A DNA stretch of 9,197 nucleotides from JBJELF01 sp051879015 (GCA_051879015.1 JBJELF010000127.1:1-9197), one strand, 5' to 3'. Counted from the first letter of the stretch, positions 1 to 7,376 are shown. A program made the numbers and translations. The notes: generated by a model from the letters alone, not told the origin.

Positions 1-391
1 CATCCTTTCCTGCCTGTCTAACTGCCTCTCTAATGTGAGGAATAAACATCACACCAGTCACAAGATTAATATTGTTGGCTTTTTTGTTCTGTAATTCCAA
101 AAAAATTTCCGCCAGACGCCCCTCACTGATCTCAATTCCAGCCTTCCCCAGCGCAATCTCCTGATTTTGACAGAAGATACATTTGAGATTGCATCCAGTA
201 AAGAAGACAGTTCCCGAACCTTCTGTTCCTGACAGACAAGGTTCTTCCCAATAATGTAGAGCAGCCCGCGCTCCCATCAGCTGACTGCTCATACCACAAA
301 ATCCTCTCTGATTTTTCAATCGATTGACCTTACAGTTTCGCGGACACAGCTGACAGGAAACATACTGCTCATAAATTTCCGTTTTTTTCAT
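1..391 (-). CDS. Radical SAM protein, COG1313 (PflX/PflA-like), N-terminal part
   Basis: The gene starts at ATG 391..389 and runs off the left edge, leaving 130 residues. An N-terminal CQLCPRNC cluster (residues 13-20) is followed by C32-G33. A stretch with WEEPCLSG (48-55) leads to GSGTVFFTGC and the radical SAM signature CNLKCIFC (C67, C71, C74; CX3CX2C), which binds a 4Fe-4S cluster and S-adenosylmethionine. NINLVTG follows near residue 108. This order matches the COG1313 family, often annotated as 'pyruvate formate-lyase activating enzyme-like', whose substrate is not established. The extra N-terminal cysteines distinguish it from true PflA. It lies 11 bp after the mrp stop codon with only a weak purine-rich ribosome site (AAAAAGAT), so translation may depend on mrp. 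The family call is firm; the cellular role is unknown. Confidence 0.85.
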   Translation of the reverse strand, partial: MKKTEIYEQYVSCQLCPRNCKVNRLKNQRGFCGMSSQLMGARAALHYWEEPCLSGTEGSGTVFFTGCNLKCIFCQNQEIALGKAGIEISEGRLAEIFLELQNKKANNINLVTGVMFIPHIREAVRQAGKD

Positions 392-402
392 ATATCTTTT
401 TA

Positions 403-1221
403 TTAAAGAATCGACTTGGCAAATTCTTCCAACTCAGTTGTTTTCAACTCTTCCATCTTACCGCTATCACAAAGAACCGCAATTGCCGGGTCAATCGGAA
501 GCTTTGCTACATGAGGGATACCAGCCTCCGCTGCAATCTCCTCTATATGACTCTCTCCGTAAATGGCATGTTTGCTGCCGCAACCTGGACAAACAAAGTA
601 AGACATATTTTCCACGATACCCAATACTGGAATATCCATCATTCTTGCCATCTTCACCGCCTTGGTCACAATCATAGAAACCAAATCCTGGGGAGATGTC
701 ACCACAATAATACCCGTCACTGGCAGCGACTGAAATACAGTCAATGGCACATCTCCCGTTCCAGGAGGCATATCCACGAACATATAGTCTACATCACCCC
801 AAACAACATCTGTCCAAAACTGTTTTACAGTACCTGCAATAACTGGTCCCCTCCAAATGACAGGGTCTGTCTCATCTGGCAACAATAGGTTGACAGACAT
901 CAGTTTAATTCCTGTATGCGTCTCCACTGGCAGGATCCCATCAGCATTGCTGATAACTTCTCCTTTCGCTCCAAAAATTTTTGGAATGGAAGGTCCTGTG
1001 ATATCTGCATCCAGCACGGCTGTCTTATGACCAGCGCGCTGAGCTAACACTGCCATCATTCCTGTCACCAGAGACTTTCCAACACCACCCTTACCGCTAA
1101 CTACGGCAATGACCTGCTTTACATTAGACTTAACATTCTGAGGAGCCAACAAACTCTGGGGAGCTCGTCTTGAAGCACAATTTTCTCCGCAACTACTACA
1201 ATTATTTGAACATTCACTCAT
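403..1221 (-). CDS. mrp: Mrp/NBP35-family iron-sulfur cluster carrier ATPase
   Basis: This 272-residue cytoplasmic P-loop ATPase belongs to the ParA/MinD-like Mrp (ApbC/NBP35) group, which binds 4Fe-4S clusters and passes them to target proteins. The deviant Walker A motif GKGGVGKS is at residues 43-50, with both signature lysines present. The switch region DADITGPSIP follows at 71-80, and the Walker B-type motif DMPPGTGD is at 150-157. A CPGC pair at 211-214 is the family's cluster-binding CXXC at the dimer interface. The N-terminus also carries four cysteines (C4, C8, C11, C15), recalling the ferredoxin-like N-terminal site of eukaryotic NBP35 rather than the N-terminal domain of E. coli Mrp. 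The start is set by a GGAGG site nine bases upstream. It heads a probable two-gene operon with the radical SAM protein, a plausible but unproven cluster recipient. Confidence 0.93.
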   Translation of the reverse strand: MSECSNNCSSCGENCASRRAPQSLLAPQNVKSNVKQVIAVVSGKGGVGKSLVTGMMAVLAQRAGHKTAVLDADITGPSIPKIFGAKGEVISNADGILPVETHTGIKLMSVNLLLPDETDPVIWRGPVIAGTVKQFWTDVVWGDVDYMFVDMPPGTGDVPLTVFQSLPVTGIIVVTSPQDLVSMIVTKAVKMARMMDIPVLGIVENMSYFVCPGCGSKHAIYGESHIEEIAAEAGIPHVAKLPIDPAIAVLCDSGKMEELKTTELEEFAKSIL

Positions 1222-1230
1222 CTTTTTCTT

Positions 1231-1235
1231 CCTCC
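1231..1235 (-). promoter_or_regulatory. Ribosome binding site of mrp
   Basis: GGAGG on the minus strand lies nine bases before the ATG at 1221..1219. It is the only strong Shine-Dalgarno match near the start and supports keeping the cysteine-rich N-terminus in the protein. Confidence 0.85.
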
Positions 1236-1311
1236 ATTTTTAATTTTCATTTACATTCAACTATAAATAACTTATTGTCAAATATGCATCTACGCATACA
1301 GTCATCATCAC

Positions 1312-1340
1312 AGTATAGCACAAGAAAATTTACCTGTCTA
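1312..1340 (-). promoter_or_regulatory. Sigma-A-type promoter for mrp
   Basis: The minus strand reads TAGACA (1340..1335), a 17-base spacer, then TATACT (1317..1312). Each hexamer differs from consensus at one position. Transcription would begin near 1305 and give an untranslated leader of about 84 bases before mrp. Recognised by pattern only. Confidence 0.6.
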
Positions 1341-1401
1341 CTACTCATTTTTTTATTATCTCTTTCATATATATAAATAAAAAGCCTGAGGATAGTAAGC
1401 T

Positions 1402-1809
1402 ATGCCTTCAGAAACTTCAGAAAATCGCAATCTTGAAATTTTAAAATCTCTCCTCCCTTATTTTCCTACCTCCTCCAAACGTACCATCCTCACTTGCCTG
1501 AAAATGATTGAAGTGCAGCGAGTTCTCACCCAATTTGACGAGGAACAGGAAAAAACTCTGTCCGCATGTTCCGCTGAAAACTGCTCTCTCGAACATATGC
1601 TTCAAATCCTAAAAGGCTTTTGTAATGAAAAAGAACAGGAAATGCTTGACACCTGGCTCAACATGATGCAGGCTCTCCAACTATTTCGTGAATATCGGAA
1701 AAATGCAGGAAATACCCCTCAATCCACTCCGATGGACTTTTTGCAGTCCATGCTGTCCCCTGAACAAAAAAATTTACTCGATACATACCAAACACTATTT
1801 ACGCCATAA
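1402..1809 (+). CDS. Small helical protein of unknown function (first of a pair)
   Basis: I do not recognise this 135-residue protein. It appears to be soluble and mostly helical, with no signal peptide or membrane segment. A leucine-rich N-terminal stretch (LEILKSLLPYF, 10-20) is followed by a charged helix (about 36-52), a short cysteine-bearing segment (SACSAENCS, 54-62), further helices, a Pro/Thr linker near 104-109, and a C-terminal helix opening with MLSPEQKNLLDTY. Start ATG 1402 has a GAGG site ten bases upstream. The gene ends 38 bp before a second small gene on the same strand, which also carries an S-[ML]-SP-x-[EQ]-K helix start, so the two may be related or partner proteins. Codon pattern and length favour a real gene. 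Whether it acts in sporulation, regulation or elsewhere cannot be read from the sequence. Confidence 0.7.
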   Translation: MPSETSENRNLEILKSLLPYFPTSSKRTILTCLKMIEVQRVLTQFDEEQEKTLSACSAENCSLEHMLQILKGFCNEKEQEMLDTWLNMMQALQLFREYRKNAGNTPQSTPMDFLQSMLSPEQKNLLDTYQTLFTP

Positions 1810-1834
1810 AAATGTCGTCAATTATCATAACATC

Positions 1835-1841
1835 AAAGGAG
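1835..1841 (+). promoter_or_regulatory. Ribosome binding site fixing the 1848 start
   Basis: AAAGGAG sits six bases before ATG 1848. The frame also opens at ATG 1812, but that start has no comparable site and lies only two bases after the preceding stop codon, so 1848 is preferred. Confidence 0.8.
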
Positions 1842-1847
1842 TGTCTC

Positions 1848-2144
1848 ATGAATATGAATTGGAATCAAAATCCTATTTTTCAGAATATGGAGCCTGTCAA
1901 AGCTCAATTTCTTCAGCAAATGCTTACACAAGCCAGCGCCAAACAACAATCGGAAATTTTACCCTTTCTATTGACGGTCACTGCTACTGCTTCTTCCCGA
2001 GGTATTCACTTCAATGACCAGGAAACTGATTTTATTGTAGAACAAATCACTTCCTCTATGTCCCCAGCGGAAAAAAAGAAAGTAGCACTTCTTCGCAAAA
2101 TGACCCAACAATATTCCGCCCGAAACTCCACAAATAAAACCTAA
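1848..2144 (+). CDS. Small helical protein of unknown function (second of a pair)
   Basis: This 98-residue protein is unrecognised. It begins MNMNWNQNPIF, has a glutamine-rich middle (roughly residues 15-35), a hydrophobic stretch LPFLLTVTATA (about 38-48) too short and polar-flanked to be a convincing membrane span, and ends in a basic helix introduced by SMSPAEKKK. There are no cysteines and no export signal. The opening 'SxSPxEK' of the last helix resembles SMLSPEQK near the end of the upstream protein, suggesting a shared motif. Together with the 38-bp gap this implies co-transcription and perhaps joint function. The start is chosen from the AAAGGAG site. The gene converges on relA, and the shared gap contains the terminator hairpins. 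No function is proposed. Confidence 0.7.
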   Translation: MNMNWNQNPIFQNMEPVKAQFLQQMLTQASAKQQSEILPFLLTVTATASSRGIHFNDQETDFIVEQITSSMSPAEKKKVALLRKMTQQYSARNSTNKT

Positions 2145-2176
2145 ATCAAACAATTTACCTTATATTTCACAATAAC

Positions 2177-2217
2177 AAAAAATCGACTTCACAGAAATTA
2201 TTTCTATGAAACCGATT
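2177..2217 (-). terminator. Intrinsic terminator for relA, minus-strand specific
   Basis: Arms 2181-2198 and 2200-2217 are 18 bases each. Read as minus-strand RNA they pair along the stem with three G-U wobbles (the innermost bases open into the loop), followed by a run of six T (2182..2177). Read as plus-strand RNA the same three positions become A-C mismatches. The hairpin therefore favours ending transcripts that leave relA. Confidence 0.75.
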
Positions 2218-2244
2218 CTCTTTTAAAATTAATTCTTCAAAACT

Positions 2245-2295
2245 TTTTAAGCGATGAATGATACATGCGAAGCATACATCATTCATCGCTTAAAA
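2245..2295. terminator. Bidirectional terminator between convergent genes
   Basis: Perfect 18-base arms at 2245-2262 and 2278-2295 (core AAGCGATGAATGAT) are separated by 15 bases that form a second small stem, ATGC-GAA-GCAT, above a 2x2 mismatch. The outer part is TTTT paired with AAAA, and short T runs follow on both strands. It lies between the convergent small gene (ending 2144) and relA (ending 2314), so it can serve both. Confidence 0.75.
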
Positions 2296-2313
2296 TTTTA
2301 TACACTCAATTCA

Positions 2314-4563
2314 TCATGCACTGCGCTTAATTTCTTCAACGCCATCCACTCTTCTCAATGCTTCCATAAGCTCCTGGAGCTCTACACGAGATTTCACTTT
2401 ACAACTTAATTGCATCACTGCTTTATTGTTCTTACTCTCTGCTTGAGACAAAGCAGTTAGCATAAGTCCTTTTTCACTAAATACCGTCGTAATATCTGCC
2501 AAAAGTGCAATACGGTCTCTTGCCGAAATTTCTAATACCGCAGAAAATTCCTTGTCTTCCTCCCGCAAAGAATCTAACTTCCACTCTGCATGACATAATT
2601 TTTTTCGATTCTCATCATCCATTCTTAAAATATTGTTACAGTCTGTGCGATGAATAATAGCACCACGACTCTTGGAAATGTAAGCCACAATCTCATCTCC
2701 AGGCACTGGGCTACAACATTTGGAAATACGAATCTTGATATCTGGATAATCCTTCACAATCACCTGCTGAGAATTTTCTGTCTTTTCGTCCTGTGCTTCT
2801 GCCTCTTCCAACTCAGTTCCGTTCTGCCTGCGATATTCCTCCTTTAAACGATTGATGACAAGACCTTCCTTCATAGCACCACGACCGACAGCAGCCAATA
2901 AACTATCATAATCATGATACCCTGAGCGCTGAGCTACACGCAAAGTATATTCCGATTCCTGAAGAATGGAAGGATTAACACCTTTCTCTTGACAAATTTC
3001 CTGCAGCTTTTCTTTGCCTTTTTGAATATTTTCTGGCTTAGAAGCATTTTTAAACCATTGCTTAATTTTTGTTTTTGCCACAGCTGTCTTCGCAATATCA
3101 AGCCATTCTGGCTTTGGTCCTTCAGCATTCCGTGAAGTTTGAATTTCTACAATATCACCTGATTTGATAACATAATCTATAGGTACGCTAACCCCATTTA
3201 CTTTTGCCCCCACCATACAGTTGCCGACTGCTGAGTGAATGAGATAGGCAAAATCAAGCACGGTAGAACCCTCTCGCAAATATTTGCGCTCTCCCGTTGG
3301 AGTAAAACAATAAATCGGAATGACAAATAAATTTAAATCTTCCTTGACCGAATCTATAAATTCCTTACTGTTTTCTGACTCACGCTGTAAGGTCAACAAC
3401 CGATTCAGCCAAGTAAATTTTTCTTCTTCACTCTGCTTGTTGGCATCTCCTTTATACTTCCAGTTAGCTGCCACACCATAGTTGGCAACTCGTTCCATAT
3501 CCCAAGTACGAATTTGAATCGGATATAATTTTTGGTGATTGTCAATCAAGATGGTATGCAGAGATTGATATTGATTCTCCTTTGGATTAGCAATATGATC
3601 CTTAAAAGAATCCGGTACTGGAGTAAAATGTTCATGTATCACTCCCAATGCAGTGTAGCATTCTCGAAGCGAATTGGTAATGATACGAATAGCAAAGTAG
3701 TCGCTGAGCTGACTCAAAGAACGATTATCCTTTCGCATATTTCGATACAGAGTAAACAAATGCTTATAGTGGACCCGCACATCTGCCTCAATATGAGCAT
3801 CCCTAAGCTTTTCCTGAATACGAGCTACCATCTCCTGAATGTCAGCTTCATCCAAAGCCTTCTGAGAGTTTAAAAATTCTTCCAATTCGGCTGTCTCATC
3901 AGGATAGACGTACTTCATCGCCAAATCGTCCAATTCAATTTTCACTTTGGAGATACCCAGTTTACCTGCCAATGGAGAGTAAAGATCCAAAGTCTCCGCA
4001 GCAGTCTTTAACTGTTTATCCGGTTCCTTGTGATACAGGGTACGCATATTGTGCAGACGGTCTGCCAATTTAATGATAATCACTCGGATATCCTGTGCCA
4101 TGGTCAAAAGCATCTTACGAAAATTTTCTGCCTGACGCTCGGTCTTGTCCATATTATCGACTTCTTCCAACTTGGTTACACCATCCACTAGAGTTGTCAC
4201 TACCTCACCGAAATTCTCTATCATTTCTTCCTTGGTAATACTCGTATCCTCCAACACATCGTGCAAAAGTCCCGCTGTAATCGTTTCTCGGTCCATGCGA
4301 AGTTCCGCCAAGATCAATGCCACGCACAGAGGATGAATGATATAGGGCTCGCCCGACTTACGCCTCTGATTTTCGTGCGCCTTAGAGGCTAACTGATAAG
4401 CCCGCTCAATCATGGATAAATTGTCGGACGGATGATAACTTCGAATAGTCGCAATCAATTTCTCATACAATTCATCTGGATCTGTATACTCTGCCATGGG
4501 AGGCATGAAGCCTTCAGAATCTGGTTGTATCTCTGTTCCATTATGTTTTACATCATTTTCCAT
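2314..4563 (-). CDS. relA: Long RelA/SpoT homologue (ppGpp hydrolase, synthetase doubtful)
   Basis: This 749-residue cytoplasmic enzyme makes and/or hydrolyses (p)ppGpp. Domain order is standard: HD hydrolase (about 45-190; YIIHP with H77, LLHDVLEDT with H101-D102 and E105-D106, DRLHNMRT with D168), synthetase (about 260-370), TGS (417-477), helical linker, the Cys/His domain (C616-C617, H638, C642) and a C-terminal ACT domain (about 673-747). The hydrolase residues are intact. The synthetase half is not: the usual EVQIRT reads YPIQIRT (catalytic Glu replaced by P348), GRPKHIYS reads VHYKHLFT, NGYQSLHT reads NQYQSLHT, RFKD reads SFKD, and AEYGVAAHW reads ANYGVAANW. It may therefore be mainly a hydrolase. 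The start at ATG 4563 is preferred because GTGGTGAG precedes it; GTG 4638 would add 25 residues but has no ribosome site. Confidence 0.92.
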   Translation of the reverse strand: MENDVKHNGTEIQPDSEGFMPPMAEYTDPDELYEKLIATIRSYHPSDNLSMIERAYQLASKAHENQRRKSGEPYIIHPLCVALILAELRMDRETITAGLLHDVLEDTSITKEEMIENFGEVVTTLVDGVTKLEEVDNMDKTERQAENFRKMLLTMAQDIRVIIIKLADRLHNMRTLYHKEPDKQLKTAAETLDLYSPLAGKLGISKVKIELDDLAMKYVYPDETAELEEFLNSQKALDEADIQEMVARIQEKLRDAHIEADVRVHYKHLFTLYRNMRKDNRSLSQLSDYFAIRIITNSLRECYTALGVIHEHFTPVPDSFKDHIANPKENQYQSLHTILIDNHQKLYPIQIRTWDMERVANYGVAANWKYKGDANKQSEEEKFTWLNRLLTLQRESENSKEFIDSVKEDLNLFVIPIYCFTPTGERKYLREGSTVLDFAYLIHSAVGNCMVGAKVNGVSVPIDYVIKSGDIVEIQTSRNAEGPKPEWLDIAKTAVAKTKIKQWFKNASKPENIQKGKEKLQEICQEKGVNPSILQESEYTLRVAQRSGYHDYDSLLAAVGRGAMKEGLVINRLKEEYRRQNGTELEEAEAQDEKTENSQQVIVKDYPDIKIRISKCCSPVPGDEIVAYISKSRGAIIHRTDCNNILRMDDENRKKLCHAEWKLDSLREEDKEFSAVLEISARDRIALLADITTVFSEKGLMLTALSQAESKNNKAVMQLSCKVKSRVELQELMEALRRVDGVEEIKRSA

Positions 4564-4664
4564 ATACTCACCACTCACTTTTTGTATTGCTGTCTGATAT
4601 AATCCACTTAAACGCTTATGTATCCGCAGCACAGACACTGCTTCATTAATAATGATAGTATTTA

Positions 4665-4693
4665 ATTATAAATTTTTTTGATGCATAAATCAA
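4665..4693 (-). promoter_or_regulatory. Sigma-A-type promoter for relA
   Basis: Minus strand TTGATT (4693..4688), 17-base spacer, perfect TATAAT (4670..4665). Transcription would start near 4658, about 95 bases before the preferred ATG and only about 20 before the alternative GTG at 4638, which adds to the case against the GTG. Confidence 0.72.
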
Positions 4694-4712
4694 TACTTTC
4701 ACTTTTTGTTCT

Positions 4713-4752
4713 AAATATTTCGTCTTTATGATGAAATATTGCGAAATATTGC
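4713..4752. repeat. Repeated AATATTTCG-type motifs upstream of the relA promoter
   Basis: GAAATATTGC occurs twice in tandem at 4733-4742 and 4743-4752. AATATTTCG (4714-4722) is the exact inverse of CGAAATATT (4742-4750). The cluster begins about 20 bases upstream of the relA -35 box and could be an operator or an A/T-rich promoter enhancer. No binding protein is assigned. Confidence 0.45.
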
Positions 4753-4810
4753 TGCATTTTTAGGCAAATTGACAAATAATTGTATGATTCTTAAATCGAT
4801 TGTTCATCTC

Positions 4811-4849
4811 AAAAAGCGAAATGTCCGTATAATACGGACACTTCGCTTT
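4811..4849 (-). terminator. Intrinsic terminator after leuS
   Basis: Arms 4813-4830 and 4832-4849 close around a small ATAAT loop. As minus-strand RNA the stem is continuous with one G-U pair, and its 3' side leads into a run of five T (4815..4811). It lies 43 bp beyond the leuS stop and separates leuS from the relA promoter. Confidence 0.85.
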
Positions 4850-4891
4850 CATTTCTCATTATCTCTGACAGTCATGCTATCAGCTGAATTT

Positions 4892-7297
4892 TCATCCCTT
4901 CTGTACGATATTGATAATACGTCCCGGGACATAAATTTCCTTTATGATGGTACCAGTCAGCTTGCCTGCTACAGCCTCTTTTCCAGCTGCAATCGCTTCT
5001 TCCTTGCTGGCATCCACTGGCAGAGAGAGTACAGCACGAGTCTTTCCATTAATCTGAACTGCAATTTCTACTTCATTCTCTTTCATAGCTTCCTCATCAT
5101 AAGTTGGCCACTGCGTTTGATACAAATACCCATCAAAACCAGCCAGATCCCACAATTCCTCTGTCATATGAGGTGCAACCGGATTCAATAATACAAGCAG
5201 AGTTTTAAACTCACCTTTGGTAATCTGTCCCACCTTGTAAAAATCATTTACCAGAGCCATCATAGCAGCAATAGCAGTATTATACTTCAAAGTCTCGTAG
5301 TCATCCGACACCTTCTTGATTGTTTTATGCATGGATGCCATCATCTTCTTAGAGTATCCATCTCCCTCAGCAAGCATATCTTGCAGTTTCCATACACGCT
5401 CCAGGAAACGACGACAGCCCCTAACACCTTCCTGAGACCAAGCAGCACTCAAATCGAAAGCGCCAATGAACATCTCATAGGTACGCAGTGTATCTGCACC
5501 AAACTCATTGACGATATCATCTGGATTAACGACATTTCCTCTGGACTTAGACATCTTCTCGCCGTTGCTTCCCAAAATCATACCATGAGAAGTACGCTTC
5601 TGATATGGCTCTGGGCAAGGTACTTCGCCCTGATCATAGAGGAATTTATGCCAGAAACGAGAATACAGCAAATGCAAAGTAGTATGCTCCATACCACCAT
5701 TATACCAGTCAACTGGCATCCAGTACTTTAAGGCCTCCTTGCTTGCCAGAGCTTCTGTGTTATTCGGGTCAGTATATCTTAAGAAATACCAAGAGGAACC
5801 AGCCCATTGTGGCATAGTATCGGTCTCTCTCTTTGCTGGACCACCACAGCATGGACAGGTGGTATTTACCCATTCATCCATAGCAGCCAGTGGAGATTCA
5901 CCAGTATCTGTTGGCATATAACTCTCTACCTCTGGCAGCATCAATGGAAGCTCTTCTTCTGGCAATGGCACATAACCACATTTGTCACATTTTACAATCG
6001 GAATTGGTTCACCCCAATATCTCTGTCTGGAGAACACCCAATCACGCAGCTTAAAGTTCTTCTTTGGCTGTCCGATACCTTTCTCGGTTAAAAAGTCAAT
6101 GATGGCCTTTTTAGCCTCAGCTACTTCCATACCGTTTAAGAAACCAGAGTTTACCAACTTTCCAGTTACTACATCAGTAAAAGCAGCCTCCTGCACATTG
6201 CCTCCAGCAATCACTTCAATAATTGGCAGATTAAACTTCTTTGCGAACTCCCAGTCTCTGGTATCATGGGCTGGAACTGCCATGATAGCACCAGTACCGT
6301 AAGTCATCAATACATAGTCAGAAACCCAGATTGGAATTTCTTTTCCATTAACTGGATTAATGGCAGTTAAGCCGGAAATCTCCACACCAGTTTTGTCCTT
6401 TGCCAACTCTGTACGCTCAAATTCAGACTTTCTGGACGCCTGCTCTCTGTAAGCGATAATCTCATCCCAGTTTTTGATTTCATCTTTAAACTGATCCAGA
6501 TATGGATGCTCTGGAGACATAACCATATAAGTAACACCAAACAAGGTGTCTGGTCTTGTAGTGTAAATGCGAAGTTTCTCTTCTTTACCCTTTAACTGAA
6601 AATCTACTTCTGCGCCAGCAGATCGACCAATCCAATTTTTCTGAGAGACTTTTACTTTCTCGATATAATCCACGCCGTCTAAATCATCAATCAATTTGTC
6701 CGCATACTCAGTAATTTTCAGCATCCACTGACTCTGAGCCTTACGGACAACTGGACTTCCGCAGCGCTCACACACACCGTTTACCACTTCCTCATTGGCC
6801 AAACCAACCTTACAGGAAGTACAGAAGTTGATTGGCATCTCTGTCTTATATGCCAAACCTGCTTTAAACAGCTTTAAGAAAATCCACTGAGTCCACTTGT
6901 AATAATTGGGGTCAGTGGTGTTAATCTCTCTGTCCCAGTCAAAGGAATATCCCAAAGACTGTAACTGTCCCTTGAAACGTGCCACATTATTTGCAGTAAC
7001 AATTCTTGGATGAATCTTATTTTTGATTGCATAATTTTCAGTAGGAAGACCAAATGCATCCCATCCCATCGGATACAGTACATTATAACCCTGCATTCTT
7101 CTCTTACGGGCAACGATATCCAATGCGGTGTATGGTCTTGGATGTCCTACATGGAGTCCCTGTCCGGATGGATAAGGGAACTCAACTAATGCATAATACT
7201 TTGGCTTAGAATAATCGTTTGTGGCAGCAAATGCCTTATTATCCTGCCACACTTTCTGCCATTTTGCTTCAATTTCTTTTGGTGAATATGGCTTCAT
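4892..7297 (-). CDS. leuS: Leucyl-tRNA synthetase
   Basis: This class I synthetase of 801 residues, the normal bacterial length, attaches leucine to tRNA-Leu in the cytoplasm. PYPSGQGLHVGH (41-52) carries the HIGH-type ATP site (HVGH, 49-52), and KMSKS is at 581-585 with the usual following RGNVVNP. A zinc-ribbon-like insert has CTSC (159-162) and CERC (176-179). The CP1 editing domain is recognisable from TTRPDTLFG (246-254) and YGTGAIMAVPAHD (333-345), whose TRPD and aspartate belong to the site that removes wrongly charged amino acids. A second cysteine set (C437/C440, C481/C483/C484) lies before the WAGSSWYFLRY segment. The C-terminal tRNA-binding part ends with IIKEIYVPGRIINIV. The start at ATG 7297 is fixed by AAGGAG nine bases upstream; an in-frame ATG at 7357 lies inside the T-box terminator. 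Expression is controlled by the T-box leader. Confidence 0.98.
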   Translation of the reverse strand: MKPYSPKEIEAKWQKVWQDNKAFAATNDYSKPKYYALVEFPYPSGQGLHVGHPRPYTALDIVARKRRMQGYNVLYPMGWDAFGLPTENYAIKNKIHPRIVTANNVARFKGQLQSLGYSFDWDREINTTDPNYYKWTQWIFLKLFKAGLAYKTEMPINFCTSCKVGLANEEVVNGVCERCGSPVVRKAQSQWMLKITEYADKLIDDLDGVDYIEKVKVSQKNWIGRSAGAEVDFQLKGKEEKLRIYTTRPDTLFGVTYMVMSPEHPYLDQFKDEIKNWDEIIAYREQASRKSEFERTELAKDKTGVEISGLTAINPVNGKEIPIWVSDYVLMTYGTGAIMAVPAHDTRDWEFAKKFNLPIIEVIAGGNVQEAAFTDVVTGKLVNSGFLNGMEVAEAKKAIIDFLTEKGIGQPKKNFKLRDWVFSRQRYWGEPIPIVKCDKCGYVPLPEEELPLMLPEVESYMPTDTGESPLAAMDEWVNTTCPCCGGPAKRETDTMPQWAGSSWYFLRYTDPNNTEALASKEALKYWMPVDWYNGGMEHTTLHLLYSRFWHKFLYDQGEVPCPEPYQKRTSHGMILGSNGEKMSKSRGNVVNPDDIVNEFGADTLRTYEMFIGAFDLSAAWSQEGVRGCRRFLERVWKLQDMLAEGDGYSKKMMASMHKTIKKVSDDYETLKYNTAIAAMMALVNDFYKVGQITKGEFKTLLVLLNPVAPHMTEELWDLAGFDGYLYQTQWPTYDEEAMKENEVEIAVQINGKTRAVLSLPVDASKEEAIAAGKEAVAGKLTGTIIKEIYVPGRIINIVQKG

Positions 7298-7306
7298 TGT
7301 GTCACT

Positions 7307-7312
7307 CTCCTT
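7307..7312 (-). promoter_or_regulatory. Ribosome binding site of leuS
   Basis: AAGGAG nine bases before ATG 7297, just downstream of the T-box terminator. It decides the leuS start and excludes the 20-residue extension from 7357. Confidence 0.88.
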
Positions 7313-7334
7313 GTGTTTCTTGTAGTAATCAATT

Positions 7335-7376
7335 AAAAATCCCCCTTGCCTCTGCAATACAGAGACGAAAGGGGGA
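7335..7376 (-). terminator. T-box-controlled terminator of leuS
   Basis: The minus strand forms TCCCCCTT paired with AAGGGGGA, topped by CTCTG-TATTG-CAGAG, followed by five T (7339..7335). It begins five bases after the conserved T-box motif, so an antiterminator built on that motif could exclude it when uncharged tRNA-Leu is bound. Confidence 0.9.

Noticed and set aside
1283..1298. TATGC-6-GCATA inverted repeat near the mrp transcription start, possible operator
   Set aside because: Five-base arms are too short to be convincing in AT-rich DNA.
1275..1302. Plus-strand promoter TTGTCA-16-TACAGT for the gene pair at 1402
   Set aside because: Only a partial match with a short spacer; other equally weak candidates exist up to 1380, so no promoter is assigned.
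1968..2153. 61-residue minus-strand frame opposite the second small gene
   Set aside because: It overlaps a better-supported plus-strand gene and has no convincing start signal; its apparent hydrophobic start is a mirror of the other frame.
4564..4638. A 25-residue N-terminal extension of RelA from GTG 4638
   Set aside because: No ribosome site precedes the GTG, it is very close to the predicted transcription start, and ATG 4563 has a GTGGTGAG site.
4608..4646. A 12-codon cysteine-rich frame (MKQCLCCGYISV) in the relA leader, possible regulatory leader peptide
   Set aside because: Its ATG is about 12 bases from the predicted transcription start and has no ribosome site; short frames of this size are common by chance.
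5327..6302. Several plus-strand open frames inside leuS
   Set aside because: They are antisense to a fully conserved leuS, lack ribosome sites and show no family features.
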